Shown here piece by piece: positions 15,006-26,220 of a DNA stretch of 64,000 nucleotides. A program made the translations under genes and the position numbers. The notes under the pieces are model-generated. The model ran no database searches. It saw only the letters and a program-made list of their open reading frames with translations, and was not told the origin of the DNA. This stretch comes from JAKAWQ01 sp963745975 (lineage in GTDB: Bacteria > Pseudomonadota > Alphaproteobacteria > Acetobacterales > Acetobacteraceae). The stretch covers positions 124,001-188,000 of the forward strand of contig CAVUZJ010000002.1 of NCBI GenBank assembly GCA_963745975.1. The letters are read 5' to 3'. Within the stretch, counting starts at the first letter, position 1; the number at the start of each line of letters is the position of its first letter.

Positions 15006-16652
15006 TTACGAAAGCGGATCGAGCGCCCTTTCCGGTGCGGTCTGTCGTTCCGCCTGCGGTACGAGGCGCATGACATAGCGCCGGAGCATCCAGACGATGA
15101 GCTCGAAGAGGCTGGTGAGGGCATAGAGGTGGCGGTGATCGGCGGCGCTCAAGCCTTGATCGGCGGTGAGGACGGTGCGTCGGAGGCCATCGACGAGGCT
15201 GTCGCGATCGCCGGTGAGCCGGCGGAGGAGTGCGAGGTCGTCGGGATCGAGGCTGCCCGCGGCCTCGGCGGCGGTGTGCAGCAAAGCGCCGAGGCCTTCG
15301 CGAAGACCATCGCCGAGGGAACGGAGTGCTGCGGATTCGAAGGGATGCGCCAGATGCAGGGCGAGCGAGGCCACCAATTCGTGGATCGAGGCCAAGAGCG
15401 CGCCGCGGGCCTGACGGTCGCTGATGGCCTCGATCAGGCGGCGCTCGGCGCCGGTATCGGCGAGGTCCTTGAGGAATTCATCGATGGAGCGGCCCAGGCC
15501 CTGGGCGGAGGCGAGCACCTCGGCGCGGGCGAGCGGGCGGGCTTCGTCGCCGAGCGCTTCGGTGATGCCGAAATAGACCGGGAGCAGCGCGAAGAGACGC
15601 ACCTGCTCGCGATCGACGAGCGTGAGCGCCGTTTCGGGATCCTCGATCGCCTGGGGGTAAATGTAGCGGGGCTTGGCGAGGCCCTCCTGCGGTAGCGGCG
15701 GGGCGAGCCGTTCCAGGAGCGGCTGCAAGGCGCGGCCGAGCACGGCCTGGGCCGCCACGGCGGCGAGCTGGCAGGCGAGATAGACGAAGGCGATCCCGCG
15801 TCCGGGATTGGTGGTGAGCGCGCGGACGGCGAAGAGGAGGAGAGGAACGTCGAAAAAACGCTCGACGAGGTAGAGAGGGATCAGCGCGGCGACGCCGAGG
15901 ATCTTGATGATCACCTGGAAGACGGCGAGCTGGCGCGAGGCGCCGCGGAGCTTGGCCGAGACGAAGTAGGTGGTGAGGCCCGAGCCGATGCTGGCGCCAT
16001 AGACGGTGAGCGTCGCCTGGTCGAACGTGACGAGATGGGCGGAGATCAGCGCAATCGCGATGACCGTGACGGTGGCGGAGGACTGGACGAGGAGTGCCAG
16101 CAGGATGCCGGCCACAAAGCCGAGTGACGGCCAGCGCGCGACGTCGAGGAGGATGTCGCTGAGCCAGGGGAGATCACCGAGCTCGCTCGAGCCGGTGCGC
16201 ACGAAGGCGAGGCCGAGCAGCAGCAGCGCGAGCGCAAAGGAAGCCGAGACGGCGGGGCGCCATCGCGGCGAGCGGTCGAGATTGAGATAGAAGCAGAACC
16301 CGGTTGCGGCGACGAGGGCATAGACGAAGAGATGCATATCGAGGGTGGCGAGAAAGACCAGCGCCGCGGTGCCGACATTGGCCCAGGCGAGGATCGGCTT
16401 TGCTTGGGCGAGCGGAATGAGATCGGCCGATGTGAGGCTCATGAGAATGACGGTGACGGCGGCCGTGCTCTGGGTGAGCGCGCCGGAGAGGATGCCGGCC
16501 AGGAGCTTGACCGCGTAGCTGCCGGTCGAGCGCGAGAGCCAGCGCCGCAGGCTGCGTCCGGCGAGCTGGCTCATGTTGGCGGCGAGCCCCTTCACGCCGA
16601 AGAAGAAGAGGCCGAGCCCGGCGAGCATGGAGATCGTGGCGTCGAGGATCAT
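15006..16652 (-). CDS. Na/Pi cotransporter family protein (NptA/PhoU-like)
   Basis: The 548-residue membrane protein has the two inverted signature repeats of the Na+/phosphate cotransporter II family, GALTQSTAAVTVI near residue 58 and LLVQSSATVTVI near residue 190. About eight to nine membrane segments precede a C-terminal PhoU-like helical domain (about residues 340-530). It would take up phosphate, or act in Na+-linked phosphate sensing, at the cytoplasmic membrane. It follows the CheY-like regulator on the same strand with a 58-bp gap, so it may be the last gene of the signalling operon that starts at 19395. Confidence 0.88.
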   Translation of the reverse strand: MILDATISMLAGLGLFFFGVKGLAANMSQLAGRSLRRWLSRSTGSYAVKLLAGILSGALTQSTAAVTVILMSLTSADLIPLAQAKPILAWANVGTAALVFLATLDMHLFVYALVAATGFCFYLNLDRSPRWRPAVSASFALALLLLGLAFVRTGSSELGDLPWLSDILLDVARWPSLGFVAGILLALLVQSSATVTVIAIALISAHLVTFDQATLTVYGASIGSGLTTYFVSAKLRGASRQLAVFQVIIKILGVAALIPLYLVERFFDVPLLLFAVRALTTNPGRGIAFVYLACQLAAVAAQAVLGRALQPLLERLAPPLPQEGLAKPRYIYPQAIEDPETALTLVDREQVRLFALLPVYFGITEALGDEARPLARAEVLASAQGLGRSIDEFLKDLADTGAERRLIEAISDRQARGALLASIHELVASLALHLAHPFESAALRSLGDGLREGLGALLHTAAEAAGSLDPDDLALLRRLTGDRDSLVDGLRRTVLTADQGLSAADHRHLYALTSLFELIVWMLRRYVMRLVPQAERQTAPERALDPLS

Positions 16653-16710
16653 GCGGGCGCGCCGGCGGGGATTGGGGCGGGGCCGGTTTCCGCCGGCTTG
16701 TCCTTGCGGG

Positions 16711-17088
16711 TCAGGCGCCGGCGACGCGTGTGAGCAGCGCTTCGATCTTGCCGAGCAGGCGCGGAAAATCGACGGGTTTGGTGTCGTAATCGTCGCAGCC
16801 GGCGGCGAGCGCCTTGTCGCGATGCTCGGCCATGGCGTGAGCGGTGAGCGCGATGACGGGAATGGCGCGGGTGGTGTCGGCGGCCTTCATCCGCCGCGTC
16901 GCCTCCCAGCCGTCGAGGATGGGAAGGTCCATGTCCATCAGCACGAGATCGGGGCGCTCGCTATGCGCCTGGTCGAGGCCCTGCTGGCCGTCGAGGGCGA
17001 GGACCACCTCGAAGCCCTTGCGAATGAGCCGCCGCGACAGCATGTCGCGATTCATCTCGTTGTCCTCGACCAACAGGATTTTCGTCAT
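16711..17088 (-). CDS. Single-domain response regulator (CheY-like)
   Basis: The 125-residue protein is a lone receiver domain. The acidic pair is in LLVEDNE, the phospho-acceptor Asp in LVLMDMDLP, the switch Thr in ALTAHAM and the conserved Lys in DTKPVD. It has no output domain, so it probably relays phosphate or binds a partner. The hybrid kinase gene ends 15 bp upstream, which makes that kinase the likely phosphodonor. Confidence 0.92.
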   Translation of the reverse strand: MTKILLVEDNEMNRDMLSRRLIRKGFEVVLALDGQQGLDQAHSERPDLVLMDMDLPILDGWEATRRMKAADTTRAIPVIALTAHAMAEHRDKALAAGCDDYDTKPVDFPRLLGKIEALLTRVAGA

Positions 17089-17103
17089 TCTTCCCTTGCT
17101 AAG

Positions 17104-19395
<2,292 letters not shown>

Positions 19396-19535
19396 GGTCC
19401 TCAGAACTCCCACCCGTTGCTCATTCAGGCTCGGCATGGTCCGGCGCCGATCCGGACATCGAGATTCGGTCGACGGCAGAGAAACGTTATGGTATCGGCG
19501 AGCGATCATCGTGCCGTCGAAGCAGGGAGATCGCC

Positions 19536-19967
19536 GTGAGCGGCGAGCGGCTGAGCGTCCGCCTCGTCAACGACCTGGCGGAGATTACGCGGATGGCCGG
19601 AATCGTCGAGGATTTCTGCGCCCGCCAGGGCATTTCGTCGGTCTCCGCGCTGAAGGTGACGCTGGCGCTGGAGGAGGTGCTGACGAACACGATCTCCTAC
19701 GGCTTCGCCGACGGAGGGCGGCACGAGATTGCCCTCGAGGTGGCTTGCGAAGAGGGCGAGCTCGTGATCGAGATCGCCGATGAGGGGAAAGCGTTCGATC
19801 CGCTTCAGGCGCCGCCGCCCGACCGGGCCTCGCCGCTCGAGGCGCGCCCGATCGGCGGGCTCGGCGTCTATCTTGCAAGGACGATGATGGACACGGTCGA
19901 ATATCGCCGCGAGGGCGGGCGGAATCATTTGAGACTGCGAAAGCGGATCGCGGCGGAGCCCGGCTAG
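19536..19967 (+). CDS. RsbW-like ATP-binding anti-sigma/serine kinase
   Basis: Start at GTG 19536, with CAGGGAGA upstream; longer frames run back through the kinase promoter. The 143-residue protein is a lone HATPase_c_2 domain: EEVLTNTISYGF (N box), DEGKAFDP and GGLGVYLARTMMD (G boxes). Such proteins phosphorylate anti-anti-sigma (STAS) partners and sequester a sigma factor in partner-switching systems. It is divergent from the hybrid kinase (140 bp) and convergent with the PP2C phosphatase gene. No STAS protein or dedicated sigma factor is adjacent, so the target must be elsewhere. Confidence 0.87.
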   Translation: MSGERLSVRLVNDLAEITRMAGIVEDFCARQGISSVSALKVTLALEEVLTNTISYGFADGGRHEIALEVACEEGELVIEIADEGKAFDPLQAPPPDRASPLEARPIGGLGVYLARTMMDTVEYRREGGRNHLRLRKRIAAEPG

Positions 19968-19969
19968 AG

Positions 19970-19997
19970 CGGGCGCGAGAAAGGGGCCTCTCGCCCG
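19970..19997. terminator. Hairpin between convergent RsbW-like and PP2C genes
   Basis: CGGGCGCGAGA (19970-19980) pairs, with a two-base bulge, with TCTCGCCCG (19989-19997), just after the RsbW-like stop. T-rich stretches occur only further on, around 20055. A plausible bidirectional terminator. Confidence 0.4.
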
Positions 19998-20165
19998 CCG
20001 AAGAGGGGGCCGCCCCGGGGACGCCGCTCTCCTCTCGCTCGTCGATTTCCGTGGGGTTTTCATTTGAGACAAGGCGAAAATGAAATTTCTTGCGACCGAG
20101 TCATAGCGGGGGGCGGAAGCCAGCGTCAAGCGGAGCGGCGGGCGAGGCGCAGGGCGGCGGCAAGG

Positions 20166-21374
20166 TCAGGACGCCGGTGCCAAGCGGCGGATCGCGAGGC
20201 TGGTGATGTCATCGAACTGCGGGGCTTCCCTGGTAAAAAGCCGGGCTGCTTCCGTCACTTCCCGGACCACCCGCTCGAGCGGCGCGGTGGCGAGGCCGTG
20301 GAGCACGGCTTCGAGGCGCTCCTTGGTGAAGAGGGCGTTCTCGGGATCGGTTGCCTCGGTGATGCCGTCGGTGAAGAAATAGAGCGCCTCGCCGGGCAAG
20401 AGATCGAACCGCACGGCCTTGTAGGTCCAGTCGGGATTGATGCCGAGTGCCACGTTCTGGGGCGTGGCGATGGCGGCGGGCGCGCCGGCGCCGAGACGGT
20501 AGGGCGGGTCATGGCCGGCGTTGCAGAGCTCGATCGCGCCGGTCATAGGATCGAGCATGGCGAAGACCAGCGTCATGAACATCATCATGTCGTTGTCTTC
20601 GCAAAACTCGCGATTGACGCGGGTGACGATCTCGGCGGCGCGCTCGCCGTCGGCGGAGCGGTGGAGGAGGCCGGTGACGACGCGCAACAAATTCTTGGCG
20701 CGCGCCATGAGCATCGCGGCCGGGACGCCTTTGCCGGAGACGTCGCCGATCGCGAAGGCGAGGCGGCCGTCGTCGGTGGGGAAAAAATCGTAGAGATCGC
20801 CGCCGACCTCGCGCGCCGGCTCCATCATCGCGAAAATCTCGATCGGACGCTCGGGCGTCGGCTCGGGGAAGATCGCGGGGACCATGCTCATTTGCAGCTT
20901 GCGCGCCGCGACGAGCTCCTGCTCGAGGCGGTCGACATGCGCGCGGAGCGTGTTGCGGAGCGATTTCTGCTCGAGGCTCGCGCCGACCCGCGCGCGCAGC
21001 AGGGTGGTGTTGAAGGGCTTGGGCAGATAATCGACGGCGCCGAGCTGGATGCAGCGCACGGCGCTGTCGATCTCGTTGAGCGCCGAGATCACGATGACCG
21101 GGAGCTCGTGCAGGCGGTTCTCGGCGCGCAGCTGCTCGAGGACCTGATAGCCGTCGCACTTCGGCATCATCACGTCGAGCAGGACGAGATCGAAGGGCTG
21201 CGCGCGGAGGAGTGCCAGCGCCTCCTCGCCGTCGGCGGCGACGCTGATGTCGCGATAGCCCTCGCGTTGGAGGCGGCGGGTAAGGAGCGCGCGGTTGTCC
21301 TCGATATCGTCGACGACGAGGATGTGGGCGTTTGGCAGTGCGGCTTTGCCGTTCAGTGTCTCGGCCACTTCCAT
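20166..21374 (-). CDS. Receiver-PP2C (SpoIIE/RsbU-type) serine phosphatase
   Basis: Start at ATG 21374 (MEVAETLNGK) after a G-rich ribosome site; upstream sequence in the frame is not protein-like. The 402 residues comprise a receiver domain (VVDDIEDNR, acceptor Asp in LLDVMMPKCDG, Lys in LPKPFN) and a linker helix, then a PP2C-like SpoIIE domain. Its metal ligands are in EVGGDLYDFF, GDVSGKGVPAAM, FTDGITEA and QFDDIT. Such proteins dephosphorylate STAS antagonists when the receiver is phosphorylated, opposing an RsbW-type kinase. The neighbouring RsbW-like gene and hybrid kinase fit that scheme. Confidence 0.92.
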   Translation of the reverse strand: MEVAETLNGKAALPNAHILVVDDIEDNRALLTRRLQREGYRDISVAADGEEALALLRAQPFDLVLLDVMMPKCDGYQVLEQLRAENRLHELPVIVISALNEIDSAVRCIQLGAVDYLPKPFNTTLLRARVGASLEQKSLRNTLRAHVDRLEQELVAARKLQMSMVPAIFPEPTPERPIEIFAMMEPAREVGGDLYDFFPTDDGRLAFAIGDVSGKGVPAAMLMARAKNLLRVVTGLLHRSADGERAAEIVTRVNREFCEDNDMMMFMTLVFAMLDPMTGAIELCNAGHDPPYRLGAGAPAAIATPQNVALGINPDWTYKAVRFDLLPGEALYFFTDGITEATDPENALFTKERLEAVLHGLATAPLERVVREVTEAARLFTREAPQFDDITSLAIRRLAPAS

Positions 21375-21735
21375 CCCCCGCTGCCCGAAGCCGACCCAAC
21401 GCCAACGCCCCGGGATCGCGAAGCGATCCGGAGATGCGGTGTGTCCGCGCGATCGCGCAATCCGGGAGCCTGCTCGCTCGGGCTGAAGATGGCAGTGTAG
21501 AGCAGATCGATGCGCGTGTGTGAATGTGCGGGCGGGCGATGCGAAGGAGAGTGCATGGGTCACAGGATCGTGACCAGGTGTGACGCGGGTTTACGGGGCG
21601 ATGATCCCCGCGGCGTGGCGCGACCCTGCGGCGGGGTGGATTCCGCATCCCGGGTAACATGTAACTTCCGGAACGATTTCCTACGCAAGCCGCCCTTGCC
21701 GCGTTCCGACGCGGCGAGAGGCGCGCGCGGGAGGG
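21375..21735. other. Gap upstream of the PP2C gene
   Basis: No convincing gene in this 361-bp stretch. It should hold the promoter of the phosphatase gene (minus strand) and the 3' end of the DUF1127 gene. A 7-bp perfect hairpin, GGATCGC/GCGATCC, lies at 21413-21429; its GATCGCGAA core resembles parts of the palindromes at 49556-49570 and 61509-61522. The rest shows nothing I can name. Confidence 0.5.
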
Positions 21736-21957
21736 CTAGCCGCGCCAGAAGGGCTTGTCGTGATCGAAAGCCGCCTGAGCGCGGCTGATTCCGAGATCCT
21801 TGAGCTCGGCATCGCTCAGGGCGAGCGCTGCCGCGCGCTGGCGCTGACGCGCCGACCAGGTCGCGAGCTGCGCCTTCAGACCCGCGAGGGCGGCGAGCGC
21901 CGCGCGGACGGCGCGGGGCGGATGGGCGGGGGTGCGGGCGATCGAGAGCGTGTTCAT
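21736..21957 (-). CDS. DUF1127 domain-containing protein
   Basis: ATG 21957 follows GAGGAGAACGACG. The 73-residue protein ends in the DUF1127 signature: RQRQRAAALALSDAELKDLG, then ISRAQAA and a terminal KPFWRG. DUF1127 proteins are small arginine-rich proteins of alphaproteobacteria; some bind RNA and affect phosphate and carbon metabolism. The family is often single-gene and strongly expressed. It is divergent from the LysR gene with 154 bp between starts. Confidence 0.88.
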   Translation of the reverse strand: MNTLSIARTPAHPPRAVRAALAALAGLKAQLATWSARQRQRAAALALSDAELKDLGISRAQAAFDHDKPFWRG

Positions 21958-22111
21958 CGTCGTTCTCCTCACATGAGCGCGGGCACCGGCCTTTTGCCTC
22001 GTCCGTCGCGCAATCTCGTGATACCAGTGGATTTGAGAGCCGCTTCGGGCATCGACAACCGAATTGTCGTCACGTATGATGTGAGGAAAAATCACGCGAA
22101 TAGGACGGAGG

Positions 22112-23005
22112 ATGGCCCGCCCATTGCCCCCGCTCAACACGCTGCCCGACTTCGAGGCGGCGGCCCGGCTTCTCAGCTTCACCAAGGCGGCGGAGGAGCT
22201 GCACGTCACCCACGGCGCCGTGAGCCGGCAGGTGAAATCGCTCGAGGAGTATCTCGGTCTCGTCCTGTTCCGGCGCCTGAACCGCGCGCTGCGGCTGACC
22301 GACGAGGGGCAGGCCTATGCCCGCACCGTGCGCGAACTGCTCGATCAGCTCGCGGAGGCGACGCGGCGGCTGCGCACGCCGGGGGAGGCGCGCGGGCTTA
22401 CCGTGAGCACCAGCTATTCCTTCACGAGCGGCTGGCTGGTGCCGCGGCTTGGGCGTTTCCGTGCGCTCCATCCGGATATCGACGTGCGCGTTCAGGCGAA
22501 CGACCAGATCGTCGATTTCGCGCGCGACAACGTCGATCTCGCGATTCGTTACGGGCGGGGCCATTATCCGGGCTTTGCCGTCGAGCGCATGATGGGCGAC
22601 GATTACGTGCCGGTCGCGAGCCCGTCGCTGGTGAAGGGACGGCATCCGCTCAGGAAACCCACGGACCTCCGGCACCATGTGCTGCTCCACGACGAAGGGA
22701 ACGAGGTGGATTGGCGGATGTGGCTGATGGCGGCGGGGGTGGCGGGCATCGACGCCTCGCGCGGGCCGATCTTCAGCCACACGGCGATGGCGATCCAGGC
22801 GGCGATTCGCGGCGAGGGCGTGGCGCTCGGGAGGACGGCGCTCATCGAGGAAGAGCTCGCGTCCGGGCAGCTCGTGCGTCTGTTCGACCTCAGGCTCGAA
22901 GCGCAGATGGCCTATTACATCGTCTGCCCGCCGCGCGCGCTCGAGCAGCCTAAGGTGCGCGCCTTCCGTGATTGGCTGCTGGCTGAGGCGGGAGGTGGCA
23001 GGTGA
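22112..23005 (+). CDS. LysR-family transcriptional regulator, GcvA-like
   Basis: The 297-residue protein has an N-terminal winged helix (LPPLNTLPDFEAAARLLSFT, then KAAEELHVTHGAVSRQVKSL) of the GcvA subgroup and a type 2 periplasmic-binding-like effector domain (DVDLAIRYGRGHYPG). It probably binds a small effector and regulates itself or an unlinked target. It lies upstream of the sugar ABC operon but is separated from it by a hairpin and a promoter, so control of that operon by it is not implied. Confidence 0.9.
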   Translation: MARPLPPLNTLPDFEAAARLLSFTKAAEELHVTHGAVSRQVKSLEEYLGLVLFRRLNRALRLTDEGQAYARTVRELLDQLAEATRRLRTPGEARGLTVSTSYSFTSGWLVPRLGRFRALHPDIDVRVQANDQIVDFARDNVDLAIRYGRGHYPGFAVERMMGDDYVPVASPSLVKGRHPLRKPTDLRHHVLLHDEGNEVDWRMWLMAAGVAGIDASRGPIFSHTAMAIQAAIRGEGVALGRTALIEEELASGQLVRLFDLRLEAQMAYYIVCPPRALEQPKVRAFRDWLLAEAGGGR

Positions 23006-23036
23006 GTGCGCCGCGACGCGATCGATCTTCAGGAGA

Positions 23037-23072
23037 AACGGCGCCCGGCGGACGACGACCCGGAGCGCCGTT
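23037..23072 (+). terminator. Terminator-like hairpin after LysR gene
   Basis: AACGGCGCCCGG (23037-23048) pairs with CCGGAGCGCCGTT (23060-23072) with a single bulge, 32 bp after the lysR stop. It is followed by GGCTGCCTTG rather than a T-run. It separates the regulator from the ABC operon promoter. Confidence 0.5.
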
Positions 23073-23125
23073 GGCTGCCTTGCTAAAGTGGGTTACGGCC
23101 ATTCCAACCGCTCCCCGGACGCCCC

Positions 23126-23171
23126 TTGACATGGGCGGCGGCGCGCCGCACGATTTGTAAACGCTTACAAA
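23126..23171 (+). promoter_or_regulatory. Promoter with operator-like palindrome for sugar ABC operon
   Basis: A consensus -35 box TTGACA is at 23126-23131. The -10 is weak, around 23149-23156. A perfect 7+4+7 palindrome, TTTGTAA-ACGC-TTACAAA, occupies 23154-23171, covering the expected -10/start region and ending 15 bp before the first gene. Such a position fits repression by a LacI-type protein. The core TGTAA-N4-TTACA is the same as at 6337-6354. Confidence 0.65.
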
Positions 23172-23186
23172 ATGGGGAGGAAGATG

Positions 23187-24479
23187 ATGCGCATCCGGTC
23201 CGCCCTCGCCGCGATGGTCGGCGTGGTCATCTCTGTTGGCGTGGCGCAGGCCCAGTCGTTCGACTGGCAGAAATACAAGGGCCAGACGGTCAGCTTCCTC
23301 AACGAGAACAATCCCTGGTGGAACGAGCTCAGGCCGTATTTGCCGGAGTTTCAGAGGCTCACCGGCATCCATGTCCAGGTCGTCACCTTCCAGGAGCAGC
23401 AGATGCGCCAGCGCCTGGTGACGATCCTCCAATCGAAGAGCAACGAGGTTGATACCTTCATGTCGCTGACCTCGCTCGAGGGCGCGCTCTACGCCCACGC
23501 GGGCTGGTACGCGGACCTCGGCCCGATCATGAAAGGCGAGACCGAGCCCGGCTACGACCTCGCGGACTTCAGCCGCGCCCTCATCGCCGGCGAGACCTAC
23601 GGCGGCAAGCTGATCGGCATCCCGCTCAACATCGAGGGCCCGATCGTCTATTACCGCAAGGACGTCTTCGAGAAATGCGGGATCGCGCCGCCTAAGACAC
23701 TCGACGATCTCACCGCGGCCGCGGCGAAGATCAAGCAATGCGAACCGCACATGGTGCCGTGGGTGACCCGCGGCCTGGCGCCGGCGCTCCCCTACACCTT
23801 CAGCAACGTGCTGCATAATTTCGGCGCCGATTATTTCGACGCCGCCGGCAAGCCGGATCTCTGCGCGCCCAAGGCGGTCGCGGCGGTGACGTGGTACGCG
23901 GGCATGCTGAAGAAATACGGCCCGCCCGGCGCGGTGAACTACACCTTCGTGCAGATTGCCGATCTCTACGGCCAGGGGCGCGCCGCCATGGCCTTCGAAT
24001 CCAGCAACGAGTTCACCCCGATCATGGCCGCCCCCGGACGGAGCGGCGATACCGGGCTGATGCTGCTTCCGCCCGGGCCGGGCGGATCGAAGCCCACGGT
24101 CATCGGCTGGGGGCTCTCGATGTCCGCCTTCTCGAGCCACCAGCCCGCCACCTGGTACCTGATGCAATGGGCGAGCAGCAAGGCGATGGAGGCGCGGCTC
24201 GCGCTCAAGGGGATCGCGCCGCCGCGCGCCTCGGTCGCCGATTCGCCCGGTTACAAGGCGTGGCTCGACCAGCTCCCGGTGCGGGGCGAATGGCAGACGC
24301 TGGTCGACACGATGGCGGCGACCGGGACGAGCGAGGTGGGCCCGCCGATCGACCGGCAGCCTCAGGCGCGGCAGATCATCGGCGAGGCAGTCGATCGCGT
24401 GCTGCTCGGCCAGGCGAGCGCGAAGGACGCCGCCTGCCAGGCGGACCGCGACATCGAGGCGATGCTCGCCTCGCACTGA
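23187..24479 (+). CDS. Sugar ABC transporter substrate-binding protein (family 1 SBP)
   Basis: Three starts are possible; ATG 23187 has GGGGAGG at the best distance, and the first residues are a typical Sec signal ending VAQAQS. The mature protein (430 residues in total) begins with the beta strand KGQTVSFLNENNPWWNEL and has the two-lobe extracellular solute-binding family 1 pattern used for oligosaccharides, polyols or glycerol-3-phosphate. It delivers its ligand to the two permeases that follow directly. The ligand cannot be deduced. An operator-like palindrome lies 15 bp upstream of this start. Confidence 0.9.
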   Translation: MRIRSALAAMVGVVISVGVAQAQSFDWQKYKGQTVSFLNENNPWWNELRPYLPEFQRLTGIHVQVVTFQEQQMRQRLVTILQSKSNEVDTFMSLTSLEGALYAHAGWYADLGPIMKGETEPGYDLADFSRALIAGETYGGKLIGIPLNIEGPIVYYRKDVFEKCGIAPPKTLDDLTAAAAKIKQCEPHMVPWVTRGLAPALPYTFSNVLHNFGADYFDAAGKPDLCAPKAVAAVTWYAGMLKKYGPPGAVNYTFVQIADLYGQGRAAMAFESSNEFTPIMAAPGRSGDTGLMLLPPGPGGSKPTVIGWGLSMSAFSSHQPATWYLMQWASSKAMEARLALKGIAPPRASVADSPGYKAWLDQLPVRGEWQTLVDTMAATGTSEVGPPIDRQPQARQIIGEAVDRVLLGQASAKDAACQADRDIEAMLASH

Positions 24480-24490
24480 GCGGCGCCCCG

Positions 24491-25399
24491 ATGTCGTACT
24501 CCGCGGCTGCGGTCGCGTCTTCGCAAACGCGCCGCCGTGGGCGGCTCGCGCGCCACAATTTCCGCTGGATGCTGGTGCCGGCGGGCGTTTTCGTCGTCGT
24601 GATGATCGGGTTTCCGTTCCTCGATACGCTCTGGCTCAGCCATTTCTCGTTCCATTTCGGCTCCGCCGCGCACCCGATCGGGCTTGGCAATTACGCGGCA
24701 CTGCTCAAGGACCGCGAGTTCTGGAACGGGCTCAAGGTTACGTTCGTGCTCTATGTGCTGGCGCTTGTTCTGCAGCTCGTGGCCGGGCTCTATCTGGCAC
24801 TGCTGCTCAACCGCGTCACCCGGTTCCGCCGGTTCCTGCGCACGCTGCTGGTTTCGCCCTTCGTCATGCCGAGCGTCGTCGTCGGCATGATGTGGCTCGT
24901 GATCTTCGATCCCACGATCGGGCTGGCGAATTGGGTGCTCTCGCTGGTGGGCCTGCCGCCCTTGCTCTGGCTCGCCTCGCCGACCTGGGTGATCCCGACC
25001 GTCGCGCTGATCGACACCTGGCAATGGGCGCCGTTCGTGGCGCTGATTTTGCTCGCCGGGCTGCAATCGCTGCCGGGGGACGTGTACGAGGCGGCCGCGA
25101 TCGACGGGGCGGCCGGGTTCTCGCTGCTGCGGCGGATCACGCTGCCGCTGCTCGGCCCGAGCCTGCTCACCGCGGCGATCCTGCGCAGCGTCGATCTGCT
25201 GCGCTTCTTCGACATCATCTACATCACGACGCAGGGCGGGCCGGGCGATGCCTCCGACACGCTCAACATCTACGCCTTCCGCCAGGGCTTCGTGTTCCTC
25301 GACATCGGCTATGCCGCCGCACTCATGGTGGCACTCACCGCCGTGGTCATCGGGGTCGTGCTGGCGCTGACGCGGCTCAGGCGCGTGCTCGCATGGTGA
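24491..25399 (+). CDS. Sugar ABC transporter permease (MalF/UgpA type)
   Basis: The 302-residue integral membrane protein has about six helices and the EAA loop (EAAAIDGAAGFSLLRRITLP) that docks on the ATPase. It starts 11 bp after the binding-protein stop. It would form the translocation pore with the next permease in the cytoplasmic membrane. Homologues pass mono- or oligosaccharides and polyols. Confidence 0.92.
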   Translation: MSYSAAAVASSQTRRRGRLARHNFRWMLVPAGVFVVVMIGFPFLDTLWLSHFSFHFGSAAHPIGLGNYAALLKDREFWNGLKVTFVLYVLALVLQLVAGLYLALLLNRVTRFRRFLRTLLVSPFVMPSVVVGMMWLVIFDPTIGLANWVLSLVGLPPLLWLASPTWVIPTVALIDTWQWAPFVALILLAGLQSLPGDVYEAAAIDGAAGFSLLRRITLPLLGPSLLTAAILRSVDLLRFFDIIYITTQGGPGDASDTLNIYAFRQGFVFLDIGYAAALMVALTAVVIGVVLALTRLRRVLAW

Positions 25400-26220
25400 G
25401 GCGGCCGATTGGCGCGCGCGCGCTCCGCGTGCTCGACGGCGTGCAGATGCTGCTCGTCGCACTCGTCGTGCTGGCGCCGATCGTCTGGATGGTCACGGCG
25501 AGCTTCAAGAACGCGAGCGCGGTCACCGCCTATCCGCCGCAATTCCTCTTCCGCCCGACGCTTCGCAACTATGCGACGCTGCTGCAGACGATGCCGTTCG
25601 CGCGCTATGCGCTCAACAGCCTCATCATCGCCTCGGGGGCCACAATCGTCGGCATCGGGCTCGGCGTGCCCGCCGCCTTCGCGATCTCGTGGAACCGGCT
25701 CAACTGGCCGGCCGTGACGCTGCTCGCGGCGCGCATGGCGCCGGGCGCGCTCTTCCTGCTGCCGTGGTACGTGATGTTCTCCGGCATTCATGCGATCGGG
25801 GATTTCTGGGTCCTCATCGTCACCCATGCCGTCATCACGCTGCCGTTGGCACTCTGGACCATGCTGCCGGCGTTCGATGCGCTGCCGCGCTCGCTCGTCG
25901 AGGCGGCAATGATCGACGGTGCGGGCGATCTTTCGCTTCTGCTCCGCATCGTCTGCCCGCTCGTTGCACCCGCGCTCGCGGTGAGCGTGATCCTCTGCTT
26001 CGTCTTCACCTGGAACTATTTCCTCTTCGCCCTCGTGCTCTCGGGCTTCTCCTCGACGCCGCTGGTGGTCGCGGCGTTCAACTTCGTGGGCGAGGGCGTC
26101 ACCGACTGGGGCGCGCTGATGGCCGCGGCGACGCTGATCGCGCTGCCGCCCGTGCTCCTCACTTTCCTCGTGCAGAAACAGCTCACCGCCGGCCTTGCCG
26201 CCGGGGCCGTGAAGGGATGA
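25393..26220 (+). CDS. Sugar ABC transporter permease (MalG/UgpE type)
   Basis: The 275-residue second permease starts at ATG 25393, overlapping the first permease by 7 bp (a GTG at 25396 is also possible). It has the EAA loop (EAAMIDGAGDLSLLLRIVCP) and the C-terminal half typical of MalG. Together with the two preceding genes it gives a nearly complete importer, but no ATP-binding subunit gene follows; a shared MsmK/UgpC-type ATPase elsewhere in the genome is assumed. Confidence 0.92.
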   Translation: MVRRPIGARALRVLDGVQMLLVALVVLAPIVWMVTASFKNASAVTAYPPQFLFRPTLRNYATLLQTMPFARYALNSLIIASGATIVGIGLGVPAAFAISWNRLNWPAVTLLAARMAPGALFLLPWYVMFSGIHAIGDFWVLIVTHAVITLPLALWTMLPAFDALPRSLVEAAMIDGAGDLSLLLRIVCPLVAPALAVSVILCFVFTWNYFLFALVLSGFSSTPLVVAAFNFVGEGVTDWGALMAAATLIALPPVLLTFLVQKQLTAGLAAGAVKG